From contig JBBRKS010000093.1 of the NCBI GenBank assembly GCA_038231775.1, forward strand, positions 1 to 14,524: a stretch of 14,524 nucleotides of DNA, given 5' to 3'. This document shows, piece by piece, positions 1-7,066 of the stretch (position 1 is the stretch's first letter; the number at the start of each line of letters is the position of its first letter). Source of the stretch: Stagnihabitans sp038231775. GTDB lineage: Bacteria; Pseudomonadota; Alphaproteobacteria; Rhodobacterales; Rhodobacteraceae. Below the pieces are notes generated by a model. The model worked only from the letters and a program-made list of their open reading frames with translations. It was not told where the DNA came from and ran no database searches. The position numbers were made by a program, and so were the translations under genes.

Positions 1-858
1 GATCGTGGCCTTGTCGGTGACCGATTTGATGAAGGCTTCGACGGCGGCTTTCTGAACCTCTTGCGCAATCTGGTCGTGCACGTCGGCCAATGCCGGGGCG
101 GCCTTGTTGCGGGTTTCAGCCACAAGGATCAGGTGCCAGCCGAAATCGGTCTTGATCGGGCCGACGACCTTGCCGACCGGCGCCCCCACAACCGCATCTT
201 CAAACGGTTTGACCATGGCACCAACGCCGAACCAGCCAAGATCGCCGCCATTGGCCGCCGACCCGTCAGAAGAGTTCGCCTTGGCCACGTCGGCAAAGGG
301 CTTGCCGCCCTCAATCTCTGCCAACAGAGCCTTTGCCTTGTCCTCGCTGTCAACCAGGATATGCGAGGCGTGATATTCCAGTTGAGGGGCCATGTCCTTG
401 TACTTGGCGTCATAGGCCGTCTGGATCGCGGCTTCCGAGGTGGCGTCCTTGATCCCGGCCGAAAGCGCCTCATTCGACAAATAGCTGCGCTTCAGACCTT
501 CAATCGCCAGGGTCGCCTGTTTGGACAATGTATCGCCCATGGATTGGCGCAGCGCCTCTTGCTGGACCAGTTGATCGACAATGCCTTTGAACAGCTGATC
601 GTCGGGCAGCGATTTGTACTGCGCTGGCAACCCCTCACGCGTGGCGATCACATCGCCCAGCGTGATGTTGACGCCGTTGACCGTGGCCAGCACCGTGTCG
701 GCCGTTGCATTGGCCATTGGGGTCGCTGCCATCGTTTCCGTCGCCGGGGCGGTTGCCGGGTCCGGAACCGTTGCCGGGGCAGTAGTTTCGGCCAGTACGG
801 GGAACCCGAGGGCTGTAGACAGCGCCAATGCGGCGCAGAACCCGGAAAGTTTCGTCAT
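1..858 (-). CDS. Exported parvulin-type peptidyl-prolyl cis-trans isomerase (partial, 3' end missing)
   Basis: This is a SurA/PrsA-like foldase that should catalyse cis-trans isomerisation of prolyl bonds in exported proteins in the periplasm. Read leftward from ATG at 858, the frame stays open to base 1, giving 286 residues with no stop, so the last residues lie outside the window. Residues 1-23 form a Sec signal peptide (MTKLSGF start, hydrophobic core, V-L-A before the likely cleavage). Residues about 25-47 are an Ala/Pro/Thr-rich linker. A helical N-domain begins at TVNGVNITLGDV. The rotamase domain spans about 157-250, with the family hallmarks HASHILV, GGDLGWF, MVKPFEDAV and GWHLI. AGGAG at 867-871, 8 nt before the ATG, supports the start. 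The gene diverges from secA, which fits an export and folding neighbourhood. Family assignment is strong; the client proteins are unknown. Confidence 0.93.
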   Translation of the reverse strand, partial: MTKLSGFCAALALSTALGFPVLAETTAPATVPDPATAPATETMAATPMANATADTVLATVNGVNITLGDVIATREGLPAQYKSLPDDQLFKGIVDQLVQQEALRQSMGDTLSKQATLAIEGLKRSYLSNEALSAGIKDATSEAAIQTAYDAKYKDMAPQLEYHASHILVDSEDKAKALLAEIEGGKPFADVAKANSSDGSAANGGDLGWFGVGAMVKPFEDAVVGAPVGKVVGPIKTDFGWHLILVAETRNKAAPALADVHDQIAQEVQKAAVEAFIKSVTDKATI

Positions 859-877
859 CTCACACGCTCCTGATGCG

Positions 878-894
878 GCTGCGGCTTGCGCAGC
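878..894. other. Small GC-rich hairpin in the leader of the isomerase gene
   Basis: GCTGCG (878-883) and CGCAGC (889-894) form a perfect 6-bp inverted repeat around a 5-nt loop. It lies about 20-36 nt upstream of the isomerase ATG and just outside its Shine-Dalgarno sequence, and it is followed closely by the -35 element proposed for secA. There is no T-tract, so it is not a classic terminator. It may be only local composition. Confidence 0.3.
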
Positions 895-895
895 G

Positions 896-923
896 TTGAC
901 TATGGCTTGGCCAGACCTTAAAT
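896..923 (+). promoter_or_regulatory. Candidate sigma70-type promoter for secA
   Basis: TTGACT (896-901, five of six consensus -35 positions) is followed after 16 nt by TTAAAT (918-923, four of six -10 positions). A 17-nt spacing with TAAATC is a weaker alternative. It would give a leader of about 140 nt before secA containing the palindrome at 953-970. This is a prediction by eye; no other good promoter is evident in the gap. Confidence 0.45.
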
Positions 924-952
924 CGCACACGTACCATGCAATTGGGCCGCAA

Positions 953-970
953 GCAGGTTGGCCAACCTGC
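953..970. promoter_or_regulatory. Perfect 18-bp palindrome in the secA leader
   Basis: GCAGGTTGGCCAACCTGC is its own reverse complement over all 18 bases. It lies 100 nt before the secA start and about 30 nt downstream of the candidate -10 element. In RNA it could fold as a 7-bp stem with a GGCC loop; in DNA it could be an operator for a dimeric regulator. No T-run follows, so simple Rho-independent termination is unlikely. Its role is unknown. Confidence 0.5.
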
Positions 971-1070
971 CCGGCCCTTCTATTGGGTGACATGGGTGCG
1001 GGCAAGGCCAAGCCACACACGAACGTGTCAGCACCTCGCTGGCGAAATGAATTGGTCAGGCGGAGTGAGT

Positions 1071-3809
1071 ATGCTGGGTCTTGGAACGCTTGCACGAAAA
1101 GTCTTTGGCACGCCCAACGACCGCGCCGTCAAAACGGTGCGCCCGCTTGTTGCGAAAATCAGCGTGCTGGAGCCGCAGTTTGCGGCCCTTAGCGATGAAG
1201 AGATCATCGCCAAGACAGCCGAGCTGAAAAAGCGCGTGCAAGAGGGCGGCGAAAGTCTTGACGCCGTTTTGCCCGAAGCCTTTGCCAATTGCCGGGAGGC
1301 GGCGCGCCGGGCCTTGGGTCTGCGCGCCTTTGACGTGCAGCTGATGGGCGGCATCTTTCTGCACCAGGGCAACATCGCCGAAATGCGGACTGGTGAGGGC
1401 AAGACCCTTGTTGCGACCTTTCCGGCCTATCTGAATGCGCTGTCCGGCAAGGGCGTGCATGTTGTCACGGTCAACGATTATCTGGCCAAGCGCGATGCGG
1501 CCTGGATGGGCAAGGTCTATGCCGCCTTGGGCCTGACCACCGGTGTTGTCTATCCCTACCAGCCCGAGCCTGAGAAGATGGAGGCCTATAAAGCCGACAT
1601 CACCTATGCGACCAACAACGAACTGGGCTTTGACTATCTGCGCGACAACATGAAGGGCTCTATCGCCGAAATGGCGCAGCGCGGGCACAACTTTGCAATC
1701 GTCGACGAGGTGGACTCGATCCTGATCGACGAAGCCCGCACGCCCTTGATCATTTCGGGCCCCAGCACGGACCGCAGCGACCTGTACCAAAAGATCGACG
1801 CGCTGATCCCGGAACTGAACGACACCCACTACAAGCTGGACGAAAAGACCCGCTCTGCGACCTACACCGAAGAGGGCAACGAGTTTCTTGAAAAGCGGCT
1901 TTTGTCGGCAGGCCTGCTGCCAGACGGCCAATCGCTGTATGACCCGGAAAGCACGACAATCGTGCACCACGTCACGCAGGCTTTGCGGGCGCACAAGCTG
2001 TACCAGAAAGACCAGCAATACATCGTGCAGAACGATGAGGTCATGCTGATCGACGAGTTCACCGGCCGCATGATGCGCGGCCGCCGTTTGTCCGAAGGCC
2101 TGCATCAGGCCATCGAGGCCAAGGAACACGTCAAGATTCAGCCCGAAAACGTGACCCTCGCCTCTGTCACGTTTCAGAACTACTTTCGGCTTTATGGCAA
2201 GCTTGCGGGTATGACTGGCACGGCGACCACCGAAGCCGATGAATTCATGGAGATTTACAAGTTGGGCGTGGTCGAGGTTCCGACCAACCGACCGGTCAGC
2301 CGGACGGATGACCACGATCAGGTGTTCCGCACCGCGCGCGAAAAGTATGAAGGCATCGTCAAGACCATCCGCGAGGCGCATGCCAAGGGTCAGCCGCTTT
2401 TGGTTGGCACCACCTCGATTGAAAAGTCCGAGGCGCTGTCGGACATGCTGAAGAAAGAAGGCATCACCCACAACGTCCTGAACGCCCGCCAGCACGAGGC
2501 AGAGGCGCAGATTGTGGCCGATGCAGGCAAATTCGCCGCCGTGACGATTGCCACCAACATGGCAGGCCGGGGCACCGACATCCAATTGGGTGGTAACGTT
2601 GAACTGAAGGTGCTTGAGGCGATTGCCGCCGACCCGCACCTGCACCCCGATGAAGTGCGCGCCAAGATCGAAGGCGAACACGCTGAAGAAAAGGCCCGCG
2701 TTCTGGCCGCTGGCGGCCTGTTCGTTCTGGCCACAGAACGCCACGAATCGCGCCGGATCGACAACCAGTTGCGCGGTCGTTCGGGCCGTCAGGGCGACCC
2801 GGGCCGCTCGTCCTTCTTCCTGTCCTTGGAAGATGACCTGATGCGGATTTTCGGGTCCGAACGCCTGGACAAGGTGCTTTCGACGCTGGGTCTGAAAGAG
2901 GGTGAAAGCATCGTTCATCCATGGGTCAACAAATCGCTGGAACGCGCGCAGGCCAAGGTCGAAGGTCGCAACTTCGACATCCGCAAGCAGCTTTTGAAAT
3001 TCGACGATGTGATGAACGACCAGCGCAAGGTCATCTTTGGCCAGCGGCTTGAGATCATGCAGGCCGATGATCTGGAAGAGATTGTGCAGGACATGCGCCA
3101 TCAGGTGGCCGAAGACCTTGTCACCTTTTACCTGCCAGCGAAATCCTATGCCGATCAGTGGGACGTGCCCGGCCTTTATGCCGCTGTCATCGAAAAGATG
3201 AACATGGATCTGCCGATCATCAAATGGGCTGCCGAAGAGGGCGTTGATCAGGCCGTCGTGCTAGAGCGTCTTGTTGCCGAAAGCGACAAGCTGATGGCTC
3301 AAAAGCTTGAGGCGTTCGGGGCCGAGACGATGCGCACCATCGAAAAGCAGTTCCTGCTGCAGACGATTGATGCCAAGTGGCGCGAACATCTGGTGACGCT
3401 GGAACATCTGCGCACCGTTGTCGGTTTCCGTGGCTATGCCCAACGCGACCCGCTGAACGAATACAAGACAGAGGCGTTTTCCCTGTTCGAATCGATGCTG
3501 AACTCGTTGCGGCAAGAGATCACGCAAAAACTGGGTCTGGTGCGCCCGATGACGACCGAAGAACAGCAGGCGATGATGGCGCAGATGCAGGCGCAGCAAC
3601 AAGCCGCCCGCAGTGCGGCAGAGCCTCAACCAGAAACTGCGCGCTTGTCAGCGCCTGAGGCAGCGCCCGTTGCGGCGGCTGCCTCTGCCGCTGCGCGTGC
3701 TGGCTTTGTCGATGCTGACCCTTCCACATGGGGCAACCCGTCGCGCAACGATCCATGCCCCTGTGGTTCGGGCGAAAAGTTCAAGCACTGCCACGGCAAG
3801 CTGGCCTGA
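1071..3809 (+). CDS. secA: SecA, preprotein translocase motor ATPase
   Basis: SecA binds SecYEG at the inner membrane and uses ATP to push unfolded preproteins through the channel. The 912-residue product is close to the usual length of about 900. The Walker A region is MRTGEGKT, with G108-T112, and the DEAD-type Walker B region is VDEVDSILIDEARTPL. TGTATTEADEF precedes the second motor domain, which carries TNMAGRGTDIQLGG and GRSGRQGDPGRSSFF. A Gln/Met/Ala-rich linker leads to the C-terminal zinc and SecB-binding tail, with C896, C898, C907 and H908 in a C-x-C-x8-C-H pattern. ATG at 1071 is chosen because GGAG (1062-1065) precedes it and MLGLGTLARKVFG is the normal SecA N-terminus. The frame is open back to an ATG at 936, but that ATG has no ribosome site. 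No E. coli-style secM precedes it. Confidence 0.98.
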   Translation: MLGLGTLARKVFGTPNDRAVKTVRPLVAKISVLEPQFAALSDEEIIAKTAELKKRVQEGGESLDAVLPEAFANCREAARRALGLRAFDVQLMGGIFLHQGNIAEMRTGEGKTLVATFPAYLNALSGKGVHVVTVNDYLAKRDAAWMGKVYAALGLTTGVVYPYQPEPEKMEAYKADITYATNNELGFDYLRDNMKGSIAEMAQRGHNFAIVDEVDSILIDEARTPLIISGPSTDRSDLYQKIDALIPELNDTHYKLDEKTRSATYTEEGNEFLEKRLLSAGLLPDGQSLYDPESTTIVHHVTQALRAHKLYQKDQQYIVQNDEVMLIDEFTGRMMRGRRLSEGLHQAIEAKEHVKIQPENVTLASVTFQNYFRLYGKLAGMTGTATTEADEFMEIYKLGVVEVPTNRPVSRTDDHDQVFRTAREKYEGIVKTIREAHAKGQPLLVGTTSIEKSEALSDMLKKEGITHNVLNARQHEAEAQIVADAGKFAAVTIATNMAGRGTDIQLGGNVELKVLEAIAADPHLHPDEVRAKIEGEHAEEKARVLAAGGLFVLATERHESRRIDNQLRGRSGRQGDPGRSSFFLSLEDDLMRIFGSERLDKVLSTLGLKEGESIVHPWVNKSLERAQAKVEGRNFDIRKQLLKFDDVMNDQRKVIFGQRLEIMQADDLEEIVQDMRHQVAEDLVTFYLPAKSYADQWDVPGLYAAVIEKMNMDLPIIKWAAEEGVDQAVVLERLVAESDKLMAQKLEAFGAETMRTIEKQFLLQTIDAKWREHLVTLEHLRTVVGFRGYAQRDPLNEYKTEAFSLFESMLNSLRQEITQKLGLVRPMTTEEQQAMMAQMQAQQQAARSAAEPQPETARLSAPEAAPVAAAASAAARAGFVDADPSTWGNPSRNDPCPCGSGEKFKHCHGKLA

Positions 3810-3827
3810 CTCTGCAAGCTGGCCTGA
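3796..3827. repeat. Short tandem duplication over the secA stop codon
   Basis: GCAAGCTGGCCTGA occurs at 3796-3809, where it encodes the last SecA residues and the stop, and again at 3814-3827. The two 14-base copies are 18 bases apart. The second copy is untranslated. It looks like a small slippage or recombination duplication at the edge of the rearranged region that follows. Confidence 0.7.
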
Positions 3828-3866
3828 GGCTGGCGGGTTGACGCGCTGAAAGAACGCTGCTGGCAG

Positions 3867-3883
3867 TCGCCAAAAACTGGCGA
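3867..3883. terminator. Weak hairpin between secA and the converging kinase remnant
   Basis: TCGCCA (3867-3872) and TGGCGA (3878-3883) form a 6-bp stem with loop AAAAC, in the 81-bp gap between the convergent secA and histidine-kinase remnant. There is no T-run on either side, so it is at best a weak bidirectional terminator candidate. Confidence 0.3.
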
Positions 3884-3890
3884 AGGCGCA

Positions 3891-4328
3891 TTAGTCGTGC
3901 ACGTTCATCCGTTTTTCGAAAATCAGGCCCTGCGGATCGGCACGGCGGGCAAAGACGGTGCCGCCATGAACCAAAACGGCGTGACAGGCGATGGCAAGAT
4001 CCAGTCCGCTTCCGGGTTTGGAGCTTTGGTCGTCTGGCGCATAGCGCGCAAATGGCTCGAATATCCGTTCAAGTTCAGCCTCTGGAACACCGTTGCCGTG
4101 GGCACTGACGCTGACCGAAAGGGCCGATCCAGCGTCCACGGCCACACGAACCAGCACCTCGGTGTGGTCTTGCGTGTGATGGACCGCGTTGTGCACGATG
4201 TTTTCAAAAGCGCGGTACAAAAGTTCACCGTTCACCTTGGCAACGACCGACCCTGCGCCTTCATAGCGGCAGGTTATGCCGCGCGCCTGACCTTCAAACT
4301 GGCATCCTGAACAATTGACTGCAGAGGC
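3891..4328 (-). pseudogene. 3' remnant of a sensor histidine kinase gene (ATPase domain only)
   Basis: The fragment encodes the HATPase_c domain of a two-component sensor kinase. The N-box reads as FENIVHNAVHHT, the G1 region as HGNGVPEAELERIFEPFAR, and the G2 region as GSGLDLAIACHAVLVHGGTV. Sensor, membrane, HAMP and phospho-acceptor histidine domains are absent, because the sequence meets an insertion-sequence end at 4329. Three signs of decay are visible. The DNGPGV-type G1 motif reads AHGNGV, so the nucleotide-binding Asp is lost. GLGLAI reads GLDLAI. A 1-base deletion near 4301-4303 splits PLQSIVQDA from QFEGQARGI. The reading frame that runs across 4343 starts inside the insertion sequence and is not a genuine start. 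The family is clear; loss of function is a strong inference. No partner response regulator is present. Confidence 0.82.
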
Positions 4329-4382
4329 GGCTCTGTTGCACAAATCGTCTAACGGGCGGATGGCCCCTTTTCCCGGACGGAT

Positions 4383-4560
4383 CTATCCCACGACCTTCGT
4401 GACGGGGATGCCGAGCGCGGTGACGCCGTTCAGGATGGCGACACGAACCTGAAACTCTGCCACCTGACGGTTGAAGTCCCGTGTCATGAGGCGCTGGCCC
4501 AGCCGTTTCGCTGCGCGGAGCTTCAGTTCACACCGTGCTTCCGATCGTCGGGAAAACGAT
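4383..4560 (-). pseudogene. IS5-family transposase, C-terminal fragment
   Basis: The last roughly 58 residues (SRRSEARCELKLRAAKRLGQ, LMTRDFNRQVAEFQVRV, NGVTALGIPVTKVVG) match the conserved end of IS903-group transposases, including the region of the final catalytic Glu. The frame is shifted relative to the N-terminal fragment, and the upstream part of the same frame is unrelated to transposase. The fragment boundary at about 4560 is approximate. Confidence 0.8.
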
Positions 4561-4746
4561 CCCCCGGACTGTCTTCTGATCCGCCTTACCCCTGTAGACG
4601 GGCTGCCGACCACGCTTGCCTGCCGGCTGCGCCGCCCACGCCACATCAGAATCAAACCAGATCGTCAGCGATCCGCGGCGCTTGAGCGCCTTGTTGCGCG
4701 CGGCCCAGTTGATGGTCTCGTAGGTCGGTGTGCCAAGCCTGCTCAT
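4528..4746 (-). pseudogene. IS5-family transposase, N-terminal fragment
   Basis: The first roughly 50 residues (MSRLGTPTYETINWAA, ALKRRGSLTIWFD, GKRGRQPVY) match the N-terminus typical of IS903-group transposases, whose usual form includes NEALKRRGSLTIWFDP. After GRQPVYRG the sequence no longer follows the family, and the frame ends after 72 residues. The central part with the first two catalytic Asp residues is missing. It is oriented leftward inside the element at 4329-4809. Confidence 0.8.
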
Positions 4747-4809
4747 CCACCCCAGCTATCACACTGGATTCGTGAGATGAATCCCTCACGGGAGTTGTGC
4801 AACAGAGTC

Positions 4810-4985
4810 GTTGTCCGGCAACAGGTCTAAGAGATATCCTGCACAAAGTGCGACGCACGGCTGACCGTGGCCGGGTGAGACTGCCCGACAAGTTTCGTAT
4901 TCCCGACAAAAGGCGTCACCCAGTTATACGGCAGGGTGCTGCCGATCCGTATCCGCCATGCTAGGCAAACATCCGATCAAGCGTT
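4810..4985. other. Gene-free spacer between the insertion sequence and the sugar locus
   Basis: I see no convincing gene in these 176 bases. On the minus strand a stop-to-stop frame of about 45 codons reads plausibly protein-like (including YNWVTPFVGNTKLVG) before a TAG near 4830. It has no start codon or ribosome site, and I do not recognise it. It may be debris from the rearrangement that brought the insertion sequence in. No part of the missing kinase gene could be recognised here. Confidence 0.4.
4929..4944 (-). terminator. Hairpin downstream of the GHL6-like gene
   Basis: CGGCAG (4929-4934) and CTGCCG (4939-4944) make a perfect 6-bp stem around a 4-nt loop, about 40 nt beyond the stop of the GHL6-like gene. 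There is no T-run after it on the minus strand. It could mark the 3' end of that transcript, but the evidence is only the stem and its position. Confidence 0.35.
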
Positions 4986-6991
4986 TCATTCAAACACCAC
5001 AGCGGCATGGATGCGCAGGTAATCCAGTCGCACCTCGTGATAGCCGCCCCCAACGTCGCGGCTGACAATATCTGCTCCGGTCAGTGCGTCGTAGACACGG
5101 ACGGGCGGTATGGGCAGGCGAACGCGGGCTGTCACGGGGCCGATGCTTTGAATATCCTCAATCATCTCCATCACCCGCAGCTTGCCGTCTTCGCCCCACG
5201 CTCCCCGTCCGCGTACAGTCGGTGCGCCAAACCACAGGTGCAAGATATGCCGGTCGCCTTGTGCCGAGACCGAGGCGCGGCCCGTGCTGGCCATATCAGT
5301 TACCACCACCGGATTAGGCAAAAACCGCTGAATCAGCCGGGCGACAAGCTTGCGGTACAAAGGCTGGCCCGACGCGTGATAAGTCTGAAAGATCGGCGTG
5401 CCGATGTAGGCCAAACCGCCGTTGACCGTCACCAACGGCCCAAGCGGGGCAGCGCCCGGCATATCCGGCGCGTGCTGATGCGAACAGAAATGCGCCCATG
5501 TGCGGTTGAAATAGCTGGGCAGTGCCAAAGCCAGAACCTGCGCTGTGGTGGCAGTGATCGCCCGTGCCGCACCGTAAACCACAAAGGCACCCTGTGGCAG
5601 GCCGGGCAGGCCACTGGTCGCATAAAACGGATTGCTCGGATGCAGGGCACCACTGGCTGTAAAGCCCAGATCAAGACCGGCCAGCGGCTGACCCGCTGCA
5701 TCAAGCCCCGACTGGCCCGACAGGATAGCGCCGCCGCCAGCTTGCACAAACGCGGCGAGTCTTTCGGTCAGCGGTCCATCAAGATGCACCGCGTCCGGCA
5801 GGATCAGCACGCGGTAGGCGGCAAAGTCGGTTGACGGGTCGATGACGTCGAACGGGATCTGCAACTCTTGCAACATCTGGGCGGCAGCGTCGTCGGCCAC
5901 ATGGTTTCGCCCGCCCGCCGGGTTGAAGAACTCTTCCGACAGGATCGCCACGTCCGAGATTTGGCGGGCACCGCGCAAAAACGGTTCCAGCTTTTCGATC
6001 CTTGCATACGCAGGCGCGATAGATCGGTAGGTGTCATGGTTGATCGCCCCGTTGGGATGCAGTTGATCGCCGACCAGACTTTTCGACCCCAGCGCCACCA
6101 TCTGCGCGCATTCATACTCCAGCGCATCGGGATGCTTGAAACCGCCAAACTCCCCCCACGAGGTGTGGAACTTGCCGGTGTGCGACACCACATCATACCC
6201 CATCGGCACCGCATAGCGGGCGGATGACGGAAAGTGGTCATAGCCCCAGCCACCGGTTGGCAGGCTTTCCAGTTCCAGATGCGTATACGGGGCAAAGCGC
6301 TTGGGCCCCTGTTTGTGAATATGCCCGCAATTGTAGAAAATCCGCAGGTCGGGGAATTCGGCCTTTAGCGCGGCAGACAGATCGGTGCGGAACCGTTCGT
6401 TCACCCATTCGTCGTTGGCCAGACGGTGCTCTGGCAGGTCAGAGTCCTGCCCGTGGTCCAGCATCGTGGCCAGACATTCGGCGCATACGCAATCCGGTGT
6501 CAGCACGATGTCGAAGAACAGACCCGGCGTTGTGGGATAGCGGTGCATCACCTCACGCGCATGGGCCAAAAGTTCGGTCCGGTAGGCGTCATGGTTCAGG
6601 CACAGGGTGTGCCACCCGGCCTGCAATTGCGCCGGGTCGAACCGGTTGCCATGTTCTGCCGAACGGGCGCGCCATTCGGGATGCCGGCGGGCGTTCCGCT
6701 CATCCCACTGCACGGTGATGTAAACCGGGGCTTCGATATCGGCGGCGTTCAGGGCGGTGATCATATCGCCCAACAGGTCGGGCCGGGTCAGGTTGGGATG
6801 CGGCGCGCCGACTTTGGTCGGGTAATACGACCAGCCATGATGGCATTTGGCAAAGAGCGTGATGCTGTCGACATGGGCGGCCTTCAGCGTCGCCACAAAA
6901 TCCTGCGGATCAAAGGCGCACCGATGCCCGGGATATGTTCCGAGGTGTGAAAATCGAGGTGAATCTGGCGATACCGCATCGGTTTTTGCAT
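4986..6991 (-). CDS. GHL6-like putative glycoside hydrolase with beta-galactosidase-trimerisation-like domain; apparent 5' frameshift
   Basis: The N-terminal half resembles hypothetical glycosyl hydrolase 6 proteins (TIM-barrel type): HLDFHTSEHIPGIG, LFAKCHHGWSYYPTKVG, FDIVLTPDCVCAEC, LELESLPTGGWGYDHFP and KFHTSWGEFGGFK. The next part (about 340-440), with ISDVAILSEEFFN and FVQAGGGAILSGQSGLD, resembles the trimerisation domain of GH42-type enzymes. A beta-rich tail follows. There is no signal peptide, so it should act in the cytoplasm on an imported glycoside; the bond cleaved is unknown. The start is ATG 6991, behind AAGGAG at 6998-7003. That frame gives MQKPMRYRQIHLDFHTSEH but meets a stop after about 32 codons. 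The homologous continuation (FDPQDFVATLKAAHV) is one base out of frame from about 6915-6920. This is either a real frameshift or a sequence error. Otherwise translation would have to begin at GTG 6896, which loses a conserved N-terminus. The gene lies 75 bp after the gntR-type gene, probably in one operon. Confidence 0.75.
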
Positions 6992-7066
6992 CGTCTGCTC
7001 CTTGGTGTCGCTGTCGGCAGCGAAGTGGTTTTAACGGATCAGCAGGACAGGCCGCACCACTCGCCC

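Larger units (their letters stand above)
4329..4809 (-). mobile_element. Internally deleted IS5-family (IS903-group-like) insertion sequence
   Basis: The ends carry imperfect terminal inverted repeats: GGCTCTGTTGCAC at 4329-4341, and the reverse complement of GACTCTGTTGCAC ending at 4809. They differ at one position. The repeats resemble IS903-group termini, which begin GGCTTTGTTG. Between them only the N-terminal and C-terminal pieces of one transposase gene remain, in different frames, so 481 bp is left of an element usually about 1.05 kb. The 9-bp flanks (TGCAGAGGC left, GTTGTCCGG right) do not match, so no target duplication survives. The element cannot move on its own but might be mobilised if a full copy exists elsewhere. 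It separates the kinase remnant from the sugar locus. Confidence 0.85.

Noticed and set aside
61..873. 270-codon plus-strand frame at the left edge
   Set aside because: It is antisense to the prolyl isomerase gene, whose signal peptide, rotamase motifs and ribosome site are clear; the antisense product is Arg/Gly-rich and featureless.
1017..1028. ACACG-AA-CGTGT inverted repeat in the secA leader
   Set aside because: It is short, in a CA-rich context, with no positional relation to a promoter or ribosome site.
936..1070. In-frame N-terminal extension of SecA from ATG 936
   Set aside because: No ribosome site at 936, the extension does not resemble SecA, and ATG 1071 has a GGAG and the canonical SecA N-terminus.
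1056..3101. Very long open frame (681 codons) on the strand opposite secA
   Set aside because: It mirrors the codon bias of secA, is His/Gln/Val-rich without domain motifs, and lies entirely over a certain gene.
4471..4909. Overlapping open frames on both strands around the insertion sequence
   Set aside because: They follow from the transposase fragments in other frames or the flanking spacer, with no start signals or family similarity.
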